The translations under genes and the position numbers were made by a program. From Mixophyes australis (lineage: Eukaryota; Chordata; Amphibia; Anura; Limnodynastidae), in NCBI GenBank assembly GCA_036250195.1, contig JAVHZZ010000008.1, positions 2,254,001-2,318,000 of the forward strand: DNA of 64,000 bases. The letters run 5' to 3'. Numbering within the stretch: position 1 is the first letter of the stretch; every line of letters begins with the position of its first letter. The notes beneath the pieces were generated by a model. The model had not been told where the DNA came from, ran no database searches, and saw only the letters and a list, made by a program, of their open reading frames with translations. Of this stretch, positions 24,740-36,851 are shown one piece after another.

Positions 24740-26880
24740 CAGACATCAGATATGCAGCAGATGGAAGACGAATATTCCTCAGCTAGAAGAGTTCTGCAAG
24801 AAGGGAAAATATTCCCAGACTTAGCCGGGTCCAGGAAACATTTAGAAGCTGTGATTTCTGCTGTCGGAGGTGTAATTAGGTACTGACTGTCAGGTGGATG
24901 CACATTCAACTTGTTAACTTCAACAAATAGTAACTGTGCACTAAAATGTGACATGTTTATGTACGTAGTCTGCAGAGGTTGTGTTACTTCGTTTCACTTC
25001 AGTAAAATGTCCAGTTGGGGGGGGGGGGGGGGGGGATACATAGTATCGGCCTACAGGTTTCTTGGCTTGCTCAGCGTAAGCTTATTGCCAAAGCTGGTTC
25101 CCCTTTTAGGGTCGGCTACTTGAGGGCCCCGTTTATCCTAGTCCCAGACTGTGGGCTACAGACGTGTCCATTAGGGAGGGTGAGGAGATATTTAGGGTCA
25201 GTAAGACCACAGAAACTGGCTTGTAGGATGTTGCCCCAAGTATTGTTGTCTGACTGGGGGGTCATCAACATTACTGGTAAATTCGGTAACCTGAACCTAC
25301 ACACAGATGCTACAATTCAGTCAGCGTTGTGCGTCTTCTCCTCCCTAATATAAACTAACACCAACATCTGTATATCAGATTGTGCAAGTATTTTATATGT
25401 ACATGGTAATTACTACTAATTTATATCTGTGAGTCTAGATCACTAACAGAGACAGCCTCCTCAAGTCGCCTCATTACAGGAACACCCCTGAACCCGGCTG
25501 TTCGGTCTGTTAAGCAAATGACCTGTGATTAATTTGGCCATAACTATAATTACAGAAAATAAACTGTATCACATCTGGATGTTTAGTGGGCGGTTAGAAC
25601 ACCCACGTGACGATGGCCACAATGTGCCAATAAGGGTACATACAAGATATTGTAGCCCCCACAGATTGTCCTGCTGCAGAAACAGACCCTCTGGTCCAGT
25701 TTATATTAGACTGGATGACATTTTTGGGTCCTGACATGTACCAGTATCGGACAACTTGCCAAGGTTGCCCAACTGCACTATAACATCATTTTCATCACCG
25801 GTTATCGCACTGTATGTAACTTCCTTGGAGCTGGAGCCTAGAATGTTGAATAAGAGTCCGCGCTATAAAATTATTAATGAGAACAGTATGAAACAAACAG
25901 ACTAAAGTCCTTGAAACATTCATATTATTGTTCATTTTTCAGTGTAGAAAGGCAATAAAAGAACTTGATTAACGACTGTAGTTAAAATTAAAAAAGGCGT
26001 TGAGTCATCTTGAACATTTGATCACAAAATCTATTTGAAACGAGCGCTGAAATGTCATCGCGGAAGTCATATGACACAACAGGCGCACGTTTTAATGCCG
26101 ATAAAAAAAAGATTATACCATATTCAAGTGAAATTTTGGGAGTCTCAACAAGAGATTCTGTAGAAGAAGATTTTAAGTTTTTCCTCCCTAACCCTGGGCT
26201 GAACCATTTCATTCTCAACTCAGTCTTAAATCAATCCTGTCTTATTATTACAATATCAATAGACAATATTCCTACAATAAATGTATTGATTTCTCACTGC
26301 AGTCTATGAAATAGGGAACGGCCGTGTGAGGGAAGGGGCCGTGGTATCTGGCTTTAATAAATCTATACTCTAACCATCAGTCTTAACTCACAGAAAATAA
26401 ATGCCCAAAATGCTGCCAGTAGTTTATATTCATTAGGCTATTGAATATAAAGTAATATGTTTATGTAGGACATTGAGGTAATGTGATAATCCGTCCGTGT
26501 ATGAGGGAAAAATCCACTTAGCTGGTCTGTCAGCCTGACAAGAAAAATGTTCACATAAAGAGAGCGATGCCGTGTGCCGGATTGACGGGGATCACGGAAG
26601 AACGGCCCAGCGGCCAGGGGTAATATTCAGGGCAGAACCCTGCAGCCAAATCACACTGGAATCTACACCCCAGAGGTTACAAATTGTGATATTGCTATTT
26701 ATTGAATGTGTCTTATAAGGGAGTGAGAGGAGACAGTAATCTCTCCTATTGCACCTAATACGGATGTATCTGGTAACGAATACATGGTCTGCTATGTAAA
26801 TGTTCATTAATAAACGTATGACACACTGAATGTAACAGCAAGTTATGTCATAGGAAAGAGGGTCTGAAGAGCTAAGCCAC
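24740..26880. other. Intron sequence, no firm feature
   Basis: Includes a 19-base G run at 25017-25035, a length-unstable and G-quadruplex-prone tract. An AT-rich enhancer-like patch lies near 25500-25560 (gacctgtgattaatttggcc). Open frames at 25015-25353 and 26052-26309 have no splice signals that I would rely on. Confidence 0.3.
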
Positions 26881-26883
26881 CAA

Positions 26884-27205
26884 GGGCAGCACAGTGGCTC
26901 AGTGGTTAGCACTTCTGCCTCACAGCACTGGGGTCATGAGATTGATTCCCGACCATGGCCTTATCTGTGTGGCGTTTGTATGTTCTCCCCGTGTTTGCGT
27001 GGGTTTCCTCCGGGTGCTCCGGTTTCCTCCCAGACTCCAAAAACATACTGGTAGGTTAATTGGCTGCTGTCAAATTGATCCTAGTCTGTGTGTGTGTGTG
27101 TGTTAGGGAATTTAGATTGTAAGCTCCAATGGCCAGGGACTAATGTGAGTGAGTTCTCTGTACAGTGCTGCGGAATTAGTGGCGCTATATTAATAGCTGA
27201 TGATA
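26884..27205 (+). mobile_element. Full-length tRNA-headed SINE
   Basis: The head contains an A-box-like tggctcagtggtt and a B-box-like gattgattcc at tRNA spacing. The body follows (tgttctccccgtgtttgcgt, cctccgggtgctcc), then a GT run, 'ttagattgtaagctcc' and the tail gtgctgcggaattagtggcg ctatat. It is the only copy in the window with a clear promoter head. The 3' tail matches the LINE end at 52.5 kb, pointing to mobilisation by that LINE. Confidence 0.8.
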
Positions 27206-29040
27206 ATGAATTTAATGATTTAGCTAGGAGCTATAAATCATGTTTTTACCAATGGTTTCCATGCCAGTAAAGGGATGAAAACAGATGGAACCTATTGTTT
27301 CCAATGACCTCATTCCTACTAGTGTCTGTGGACAGGATTGGGGGTATAATTTGCCCTCCATAGACCCGCCGACCACTGGTACCAGCACTAATTACATGCC
27401 ACTTTTTATGCTATTGCAGTATTACTAGCGTTTTCTTGGTGCCAGTGGGTAACCGGCTTTAGATGTGCACAGACCGGTTGATAAAAGTGTGACATAAGAG
27501 ATAAATATAAGTTTTACTGATTACTGGGTATCTACGCCCAGAAGTGGCAGAATTCACATAACGTAGAGAAACCAAAACAAGACTTTATTGTTATTATCAC
27601 TGACAGGTTCTGTGATCTACAGACTCATCGGCAACAAGTTCTATCCCAGAAAAGAACCTTTATCCATCAAACAATTATTTGGGAATGTCGTCTCACACTA
27701 TTATTGATTTTGAAAAACAGATATTAGCGATATAAAAAAAGGATGTCAGGTATAATGTGTTACTTGGGTAAATGTGAGACATTGAACACGATGCAGAGGA
27801 TGAAATATGAATTTCTCATGTACACCCCCCTCCAGTGCTGAAAGGGTCATGTACCAGCACCAAAAACCATCAGCACTTATGAAAGTATCGGGGCCGCTGT
27901 AATGTGCTCATTTGGTGGAAGCCGCGGCTGCACAAGGAAGACGGATCACTGGCGGCTGTGAGGCTGAGCAGGTCCATATTTAAGCTGTCCCCATGTTTTA
28001 TGGTCTGTACAAGGGCTGTGCCTCGGAGGGATGGGGAACCATCCGTCAATGTTAAAATGGCAGATTGTGGTTAATGAATACAGCGCACAATGCAGGTACA
28101 CATCACAGTCTGCAGTCATCCTGTAACTGGTCAGGGGAGACGGAGTCTGGGTAACACTGGCTCAAACTATCACTGGCCGCGACGACGACTAGAGAACTCA
28201 CCCCATGATGCACTGGGCTCATTATATGTAATTATAGAGAGCAGGAGCGCAACAACTCATTATTGTAATTTTCTTTATATTTGCGCAGTAAATCTATTCT
28301 ACTAATGCAACAAACTGAAAGTATTTATTGAGCAACAATCTGACCATCTGCGAAGGAGTCTCTCCGGTCTTTTTGTCTAAAGGACCAGATCATTTCTGGA
28401 CCACACGGGGGTCCGTTACTTGGGTTGGGAGATGACCTCACACAAAGCAGACAATGGCCACCTTCCGACCAGATTTAGAGGTCATTATGGTAGCTTTAGG
28501 GACACAAATGGTGATATCGCAATATGTATGACCTGGATACGACTGGTGAGATTGTCTTATCTGGACCTGGGTTGGGGCAGAATAAGATTTTCTGTCAGTT
28601 TCAGACACAGCCCTGCAGAGGTCGCAGCCATTTAGCAGACAGACAAGACAATAACATCACTTAGTAGCAGCATTCAGGTAAACCAGATGAATTAATACTA
28701 AGCGTTCCATTAGGCCTCCCCGGAAGTTACAGTTAGAGGGAGACAGTCACTAATGAGCATGATAAGAAGGTTAATAGTCTACACTACAACCCAGCTCCAT
28801 GTGCCAGCAGTATGCTGAGTACACACACTGGGATATTGCAGCTGATATCAGGCACAATAATGATCCCATAGGAATCAAATACATTGTATTAGGTCTGTTG
28901 GTAAATATGATAAACCACAGTCACACCAGAGCTTATACGGTCACATCGTAGATAGAGCCTGTCGCTCGGCGCTGATCAGAATCAGCCGGGCAGTGGGGGG
29001 GGCCACACAGTAACTCACATCTTCCTGCTAGACCCTTCCT
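27206..29040. other. Intron, unique; some enhancer-like patches
   Basis: No supported exon. The stretch near 27880-28100 (cagattgtggttaatgaata) and that near 28640-28760 (cagatgaattaatactaag) resemble conserved non-coding DNA in composition. This rests on appearance only. Confidence 0.25.
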
Positions 29041-29400
29041 AGCTTGTTTTATTACCATTTATACTTGGTTATATGGGAGTCAACCGGTGGTACTAAGCTT
29101 TATATTACCATCCATCCTAGGTTATACGGAGGTGGTACTAAGCGTTATTATATAACCATCCATCCTAGGTTATACGGGAGTCAGGTGGTGTTACTAAGCT
29201 CATTATATTACCATCCATCCTAGGTTATACGGAGGTGGTACTAAGCGTTATTATATTACCATCCATCCTAGGTTATACGGGAGTCAGGTGGTGTTACTAA
29301 GCTCATTATATTACCATCCATCCTAGGTTATACAGAGGTGGTACTAAGCGTTATTATATTACCATCCATCCTAGGTTATACAGGAGTCAGGCGGTGGTAC
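29041..29400. repeat. Tandem repeat of about 50 bp in alternating long and short units
   Basis: 'ccatccatcctaggttatac' recurs about every 50 bp. Units alternate between 'ggaggtggtactaagcgtta' and 'gggagtcaggtggtgttact' types, giving a two-unit period of roughly 107 bp. About six to seven basic units. Confidence 0.85.
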
Positions 29401-29989
29401 TATGCTCTGTTACTGAGGCTGCATATATAGCAGTAAGGGTCATGTGACCAGGACATCACCCGGGGTAGGACGCCATTCCTAGAATCCCATAGAAATGCTA
29501 ATTTTCCTGATCTACCAGAAACACAGAACATTTTTGTACATATTAAGAAATACATTGATACTAAGTCTAACTTTTTAAATCCATATTTCACAAATAATAA
29601 AAATCTGATTCATAAGCTGTTAAAGTAAATATTGAATTGATCTTGTAACACATGTCTGCAGGAGAATCCATCTAACCAGCCCCCCACCCTCCCCCCACCA
29701 TAGTTCTGTAGCTGCAGACACGATGATATTATATGTATAAATGCTGTTTCCCAGCAGCACAGAAATAACATCATTTTCATATTATCATCCATTGGGGCAT
29801 ATAAGATAAAATGAATGGATGGTGTTTCCCTGAGCTACTAAGTGTCCAGAAACAGAACTTGGGGAATATATATAACCTCCAAATGAGCACACAGAACTTT
29901 ACAAATCTGCAGAAAAAGTCCCTTGTTAAGGACTTAACTCTGCCACAATAGCCAATGAGTTCATATCATACAAAGAAAGCGTTAATGCA

Positions 29990-30300
29990 AAGCAAACATA
30001 CGGCCCGAACCATTTCTCCCCTCGCGGTGTGATGACAGCCGGTGGAGGAATATTAAGAATAAGTTAGCTCATTATACCCAATTACTGCTATGCCTCACAC
30101 CTCATTTCTCTGCAAAGAAAGAAAATTAGTTTTCTATTGACATGACCACTTGGCGGTGGCCGGAGATCACCAGAAGCAGCTTCATCTCTGGGGATTTATA
30201 ATTGTGCAATTAATACTCATTTTACCAATTCTCCGACTGACCCCAGCTCTGTCCCGGAGCAACAGAATCAGGATTAAACCCTTCTTTTTCAGAACAAATG
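29990..30300. promoter_or_regulatory. Candidate conserved non-coding element
   Basis: AT-rich unique sequence with homeodomain-like cores: agctcattatacccaattac, aaattagttttctattgac and ttataattgtgcaattaata. It has the character of a developmental enhancer. No alignment is available. Confidence 0.3.
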
Positions 30301-31691
30301 GACTTTACCAATCTCATCATTCCCAAAGTATCGCCGGGCTTAACTTGTCCCAGGAATTGATTCAGATATGAGTGTTCTACCAATAATAAAACACAGTCGG
30401 TCCCCCAGCCTGAGCGGAGGAATAATACATAGAAATACAAACCCCGCTCAGTGGGACACACAGCGAAGAGCCTGACACTCCCGGCTCCATATAAGACCTG
30501 AGTACTAGTCACATCTCTGACAATGGAAGAGTTTTACTTTCAGACATTAATAAGTGCTAATACGTAACAGAAATGTCATACATTGTACTACAGCTGACAC
30601 TGACCTCCCTCCAGTCTTTATGAGTCCTGATCTTACTCCTGTAACCACAAATTATAATATATAATAGATATAGCCCAGCCATCATTACAATTCTGCACCA
30701 GGCTATGGCTTCTTTGGCCTTTCCAGAAAACCAGCCCTGCAGTAGCTATCACCAAGGGCTTTCATAGAAGGTGTTCCAGCCATAACAATCTATATTCCCA
30801 GACACAGGCACTAAAGCTGCCTGTATATAGATGTACTGGTATCACGCTGTACATTGCCTGCTCTGTGTTACACAGCTGGGAACATATGGCTTCATCTTCC
30901 TAAAGACGAAGGTTCTCTAATAAACAAAGTATCGACCAGTCATCAGAGACACACTTGTATCTCGTGCAGATTGCTCACAATGAGAGGGGCAGATGCATTA
31001 CGAGAAACTATTAACCCGGTGACCTGACTGAGGCAGTGTAATACCAATGTTACAATTCACAAAACTGAATCTTCTTCATCTCACCCCCCGAGAGGCGACA
31101 CCAGGAACGCGGAGCACAAGCCCCGATTGGACCTTTTCAGCATAGATGTATCAGTCCTTTGAGAAACAGTTATACTGAGGATGGATGAGGACTTGGGAGA
31201 AGTGACTGTAATAAGATCTCACCTATAATCTCCGTGTGCTGCTCAATGTTAGTGTCGTCCAGGTAACATGTAATATTATATTACATCCATGGACAGAGTA
31301 CATTGCTGCAGATAATGGGGTCAGTCTGTGTACACACACATATGCAGATCTGAGTGATTCTGGGACGGGGGAGTTGTAACATAGGCTGAGCACAGAAAGG
31401 ACGTGTTCGCACAAGACGCATATATATAAGCAGTATTATATGCGGGCGGTCAGAGGGGGTGCAAATAACAGATGATGATGATGATCTCTGGCACTAGCAA
31501 CCCGCCTGTTTTTGCGACTGCACCACTGACTCCGATTGGTGCTTTCTACACGAGACGTGAAGCTGTTTCTGTCGCATTAGAGAGGTTTTTAAGGTTTTTT
31601 TTATTTATCTATTTTTGCAACTGGCGCTTTTGAGCGTAATGACGCAGAAACTGACACCACGATACTAGTTGTATCAGAGAGTCTCTCTTAC

Positions 31692-31757
31692 CATCAGTCC
31701 ACACCTGCAGTAAAACCTTATTATTTGGCCTCATGTCACTTTTGGAGACGGACCTCT
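31692..31757 (-). CDS. Predicted internal coding exon of the minus-strand gene
   Basis: 66 nt with one open frame, reading RSVSKSDMRPNNKVLLQVWT then D. Donor gactgatg|gtaagaga is strong and acceptor tttatatgtggtcag is fair. The other two frames have stops, so the reading is unambiguous. It leaves one base of a codon, the phase that the exon at 23041 expects, so the two could be joined directly. The protein is not recognised. Confidence 0.5.
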
Positions 31758-31889
31758 CTGACCACATATAAAATATGAACAACCCCCTCTAATGGATGGT
31801 AATACTGATACAATAACAAGAGGAGAGGGCAACCATCAACTAATAGCGGCAGACAGGAGACCCCTCCCTCCCCCCTTTATTAAGACCTG

Positions 31890-32560
31890 ATTTCTCTTCC
31901 CATAATAAGCTCGCTTGGAATAATTAGCGTATTTTACGTAATAATGAAATTATGGAAATGGAAACCACTTATTCAAACAAGTCACCATTACCATATTTTT
32001 AAATATTAGACTTAATTAGAGTTTATCACTCTGCCGAAGTGAGTGAGGCCTGGGGTATAGAGTTGTGTCTGCGGGAGTCTGTGTGTGTAAACCCCTCGTA
32101 AACTGTTTATTAAGAGTGGATAAGGAAAGCATAATGATGTGTTTCACAATTAGAGCTATCATACATTTAATGCTATGCACTCCTGTAGGCAAAAAAGCAT
32201 TCAAATGACTCAATTATACATCCATTATCCTGGCACGATTAAGCGTGGCAGCCTGGCTCTCTACCCCCATCCTCTTGTACCGCGGAAGGACTTCAGATCA
32301 CTTAAAGCCAGCTAATAAAACACTAAACTTGTTAAGGATTAAAAACAAATGAAGGGGAGGGGGGTGAGCTGACATGAGAAGTGCAGTCTGCACACGGGGG
32401 AGGTGGGACCAGCCATGATTGGGGTCTGGGTAATGACATAGTACTACATAACTAAGGAAGGGGGGTGTCTGGCCATAAATCACAGTAATTAACTTAAAGT
32501 GAAAATCAACTTCTGCATTCAGCTAAATGACTTCATTTGCATATTCGATGTTAAAGTAGA
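31890..32560. promoter_or_regulatory. Strong candidate developmental enhancer or conserved element
   Basis: Dense homeodomain-type cores: TAATTA at 31921, 'cttaattagagtttatcac' near 32011, 'gtaataatgaaattatgg' near 31939, 'cacaattagagc' near 32146. An octamer ATTTGCAT lies at 32535-32542. No repeats and no consistent frame. It sits next to the exon at 31692 in the inferred intron. Confidence 0.45.
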
Positions 32561-32565
32561 GGGAA

Positions 32566-33054
32566 TGGAGAGGATAGGGGGTATTAGTAATATGAAAGAA
32601 TGATACTTATTAGATGAGCAAAGGAACGAGGACCCACAGACACTAATGATGGGAGGACCCGTCCAGGATGCTCAGCGTTCTGCTCACCTCCACGCGCCCA
32701 CTTACACCCTCACGTTAACTTCACAAGAGTCCATCTCTCGATAACTGGTTTTGTGCGCTGTCTAGTTCTTGTTATATAACAGTACGTATAGCGTAACGCT
32801 GTATGAGCCGGATTTCTACTGTACACAGAGTATCTCTGTAACTTACACACCTCTATTGGTCTGTATTAAAGAAGAACTCTGCTGAATACTTCCCCTCCAA
32901 CCAGCAGCACTGTGTATACACGGGATGTACACGGTTCAGGACAACTCTGATGGTAACATGCAAAATATTTTTGGCTATTAACAGTATCTATACTGTGTAC
33001 GGCAACTTGTGTTAGCAATGTTTTAATTACTCCCATCATCATCATCATAGGACT
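32566..33054. other. Intron, no firm feature
   Basis: Unique sequence ending in a short (atc)n run. A strong minus-strand acceptor and donor pair at about 32846-32860 encloses only 14 nt; I treat it as chance. Confidence 0.25.
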
Positions 33055-33057
33055 AAG

Positions 33058-35465
33058 AGTAATGGACAGACAGATATGAGACAGGTGGATGGATGGATGT
33101 AGACAGACAGGTGAGAGAGACAGGTGGATGGACGGATGTAGACAGACAGGTGAGACAGGTGGATGGACAGATGTAGACAGACAGGTGAGAGAGACAGGTG
33201 GATGGACAGATGTAGACAGACAGGTGGATGGACAGGTGAGACAGGTGGATGGACAGATGTAGACAGACAAATATGAGACAGGTGGATGGACGGATGTAGA
33301 CAGACAGGTGAGACAGGTGGATGGACGGATGTAGACAGACAGGTGAGACAGGTGGATGGACGGATGTAGACAGACAGGTGAGACAGGTGGATGGACGGAT
33401 GTAGACAGACAGGTGGATGGACGGATGTAGACAGACAGGTGGATGGACGGATGTAGACAGACAGGTGAGACAGGTGGATGGACAGATGTAGACAGACAGG
33501 TGAGAGAGACAGGTGGATGGACGGATGTAGACAGACAGGTGAGACAGGTGGATGGACGGATGTACACAGACAGGTGAGACAGGTGGATGGACAGATGTAG
33601 ACAGACAGGTGGATGGACGGATGTAGACAGACAGGTGAGACAGGTGGATGGACGGATGTAGACAGACAGATATGAGACAGGTGGATGGACGGATGTAGAC
33701 AGACAGGTGAGAAAGGTGGATGGACGGATGTAGACAGACAGATATGAGACAGGTGGATGGACAGATGTAGACAGACAGGTGGATGGACGGATGTAGACAG
33801 ACAGGTGGATGGACGGATGTAGACAAGACAGGTGGATGGACGGATGTAGACAAGACAGGCGAGACAGGTGGATGGACGGATGTAGACAGACAGGTGAGAC
33901 AGGTGGATGGACGGATGTAGACAGACAGGTGAGAAAGGTGGATGGACGGATGTAGACAGACAGATGAGACAGGTGGATGGACGGATGTAGACAGACAGGT
34001 GAGACAGGTGGATGGACGGATGTAGACAGACAGGTGAGACAGGTGGATGGACGGATGTAGACAGACAGGTGAGACAGGTGGATGGACGGATGTAGACAGA
34101 CAGGTGAGACAGGTGGATGGACGGATGTAGACAGGAGAGAGAGACAGGTGGATGGATGGATGTAGACAGACAGTTGAGAGAGACAGGTGGATGGGACAGA
34201 TGTAGACAGGTGAGAGAGACAGGTGGATGGGACAGATGTAGACAGGTGAGAGAGACAGGTGAATGGATGGATGTAGACAGACAGGTGGAAAGATGGATGT
34301 AGACAGGTGAGAGAGACAGGTGGATGGATGGATACAGACAGACAGGTAAGAGACACAGCTGGATGGATCTAGACAGATGAGAGAGACAGGTGGATGGACA
34401 GATGTAGACAGACAGGTTAGAGAGACAGGTGGATGGACGGATGTAGACAGGTGAGAGAGACAGGTGGATGGACGGATGTAGACAGGTGAGAGAGACAGGT
34501 GAATGGATGGATGTAGACAGACAGGTGGAAAGATGGATGTAGACAGGTGAGAGAGACAGGTGGATGGATGGATACAGACAGACAGGTAAGAGACACAGCT
34601 GGATGGATCTAGACAGATGAGAGAGACAGGTGGATGGACAGATGTAGACAGACAGGTTAGAGAGACAGGTGGATGGACAGATGTAGACAGACAGGTGAGA
34701 CATATGGGTGGGCGGATGTAGACAGACAGGTGAGAGACAGGTGGATGGATGGATGTAGACAGACAGGTGAGAGAGACAGGTGGATGGACAGATGTAGACA
34801 GGTGAGAGAGACAGGTGGATGGATGGATGTAGACAGATGTAGACAGGTGAGAGAGACAGGTGGATGGATGGATGTAGACAGATGAGAGAGACAGGTGGAT
34901 GGACAGATGTAGACAGACAGGTGAGAGACAGTTGGATGGATGGATGTAGACAGACAGGTGAGAGAGACAGGTGGGTGGACAGATGTAGACAGGAGGGAGA
35001 GACAGGTGGATGGACAGATGTAGACAGACAGGTGAGAGAGACAGGTGGATGGACAGATGTAGACAGACAGGTGAGAGACAGTTGGATGGATGTAGACAGA
35101 CAGGTGGATGGACAGATGTAGACAGGTGAGAGAGACAGGTGGATGGACAGATGTAGACAGGAGGGAGAGACAGGTGGATGGACAGATGTAGACAGACAGG
35201 TGAGAGAGACAGGTGGATGGACAGATGTAGACAGACAGGTGAGAGACAGTTGGATGGATGGATGTAGACAGACAGGTGGATGGACAGATGTAGACAGGTG
35301 AGAGAGACAGGTGGATGGACGGATGTAGACAGATGAGAGAGACAGGTGGATGGACAGATGTAGACAGACGGGTGAGAGAGACAGGCGGATGGACGGATGT
35401 AGACAGACAGGTGAGAGACAGGTGGATGGACAGATGTAGACAGACAGGTGAGAGAGACAGGAGGA
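33058..35465. repeat. Approximately 35-bp minisatellite, about 2.4 kb, with donor-like motif in most units
   Basis: The basic unit is close to gtggatggacggatgtagac plus agacaggtgagacag; the right half has more 'gtgagagagacag' units. Minus-strand frames of 496-868 codons rich in STCLSTSVHPPV are repeat artefacts. Two halves differ in composition: 'gacgg' units dominate before about 34130 and 'gacag/gatgg' units after. A block of about 240 bp recurs around 34260-34430 and 34500-34670. Every unit carries CAG|GTGAGA, a near-consensus 5' splice site on the plus strand. Confidence 0.95.
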
Positions 35466-35699
35466 AAACACTGGTAGATGGATAGATATGAGAGAATAAA
35501 TAGATAAAGGAGATATAACGAGTGGTAGCATATAAGGAATAAGCAGTGAAATGACAGGAATAGAGATGGAAGCAGAGAACGGTAAGAAGGAAATAGAGGG
35601 GAATGTGAGAGCATGAAGGTGGGAAGAGAGACAGAGCACACAGGCAGCCATTTATTATGGTGAATAACTAATCTGAGAATTTATGATGCTGGTTTTCCG
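35466..35699. other. Purine-rich flank of the minisatellite
   Basis: Decayed GATA/GAGA-rich sequence that grades out of the array. No gene feature. Confidence 0.4.
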
Positions 35700-36260
35700 T
35701 TACCGCACAATTTATATTACAGGAGGAAATTAAGGGGAGCGGGGAGAGAGGCTGGGCGACCATCCTTCTACGTTACTGCTTGTCTGCCATTTGCAAATCA
35801 TTATTAATTGAGGCCGGGGAGGCTTGTTCAGCGGGGGCAGTACGCCTGGACAGTGCGAACAGACACATATCTCTTCATCAAGGTCTGAGCCATGCGCTGG
35901 GCTCAGCCAATTACCCCTCCCTGATTGGGCTCAGATAAGGAGAGGAGGGTGATCCTCCCCCGTCTTCTTAACAAATTAAGGAATAAATAGGATTTCCACA
36001 CGTGGGGCGTAGAGGAGCAGGGAGGCGGTAATGAAAAACAATATATCACAATCAACCGGACAGCTCTATTCATACGGAGACAGGATCAGCTCCCTGTTTA
36101 TCAGCTCATCCTGACGGATAGGTCCTACTCCGTTCCAGAGATGGGTTAACACTCCGGGGCCTCCCAACATCCTCAGCCAGTTTGGGTGGTTAGTCAATAA
36201 GATGCCGATTCCATAATTATTCTCAAATGCACATCAGGCTAATGGCCGTTACATGGCCAA
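35700..36260. promoter_or_regulatory. Strong candidate developmental enhancer or conserved element
   Basis: Contains a perfect POU-type palindrome ATTTGCAAAT at 35789-35798, immediately followed by 'cattattaattgaggcc'. Further on are ctcagccaattacccc (CCAAT box) and 'cttaacaaattaaggaata'. Unique, no coding frame, no repeat. It resembles known enhancers flanking homeobox-type genes, but the target gene cannot be named. Confidence 0.45.
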
Positions 36261-36600
36261 CACTTCCTTCACAAAGGGTTAAATACAAGAATGGAAGAAA
36301 AGCAATAAGTAATCAATGATTCCAGGAGTGTGCCGATCATGGCTGTGGCATTAGACCAGAGGACTTCTAGGATACATTGTATAGAACAGTCACATGCTCT
36401 GGGATTGGCTACAAATACATCTCAATCATATATTGCAGGTAAAAAACTGGTAGCAATTAACAGGAGTTACCAAATAAGTATCAACTGCATTAGTTTATTT
36501 AATTTACTTTCACATTTTCTCGTTCAAGGGTCACAGATCTGAAACACCAACTTGTTTCAATATGTTTTATGAAGAGCTTCCATATAATGAGAGATATTAA

Positions 36601-36851
36601 GTGTTTGCGTGGGTTTCCTCCGGGTGCTCCAGTTTTCTTCCACAATCCAAAAACATACTAGTAGGTGAATTTAGCTGCTATCAAATTGACCCTAGTTTCT
36701 CTGTCTGGCTGTGTGTCTGTGTGTGTGTCTGTGTGTGTATGTTAGGGAATTTAGACTGTAAGCTCCAATGGGGCAGGGACTGATGTGAGTGAGTTCTATG
36801 TACAGCGCTGCGGAATTAGTGGCGCTATATAAATAAATGATGATGATGATT
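36601..36851 (+). mobile_element. SINE, 5' truncated
   Basis: Starts at gtgtttgcgtgggtttcctc, continues through the GT-rich linker and 'ttagactgtaagctcc', and ends gcgctgcggaattagtggcg ctatataaataaatgatgatg. The tail is in better condition than in the 9.6-kb copy. Confidence 0.82.

Noticed and set aside
25116..25353. Retroviral or LTR-element coding fragment
   Set aside because: The frame (SPQSGTRINGALK) suggested it at first, but I see no LTR, primer site, protease or RT motif.
26884..26960. Functional tRNA gene
   Set aside because: A- and B-box-like motifs are present but there is no cloverleaf or anticodon arm; it is the head of a SINE.
31206..31256. Minus-strand exon reading YLDDTNIEQHTEIIG before a gtgaga donor
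   Set aside because: The peptide looks plausible, but there is no usable AG acceptor in frame upstream; stops appear first.
32846..32860. 14-nt microexon with strong flanks
   Set aside because: Too short and not a multiple of three; no support beyond motif matches.
33045..35651. Minus-strand frames of 862-868 codons rich in STCLSTSVHPPV repeats
   Set aside because: They translate a minisatellite whose units lack stops. There is no start context, splice signal or complexity of a real protein.
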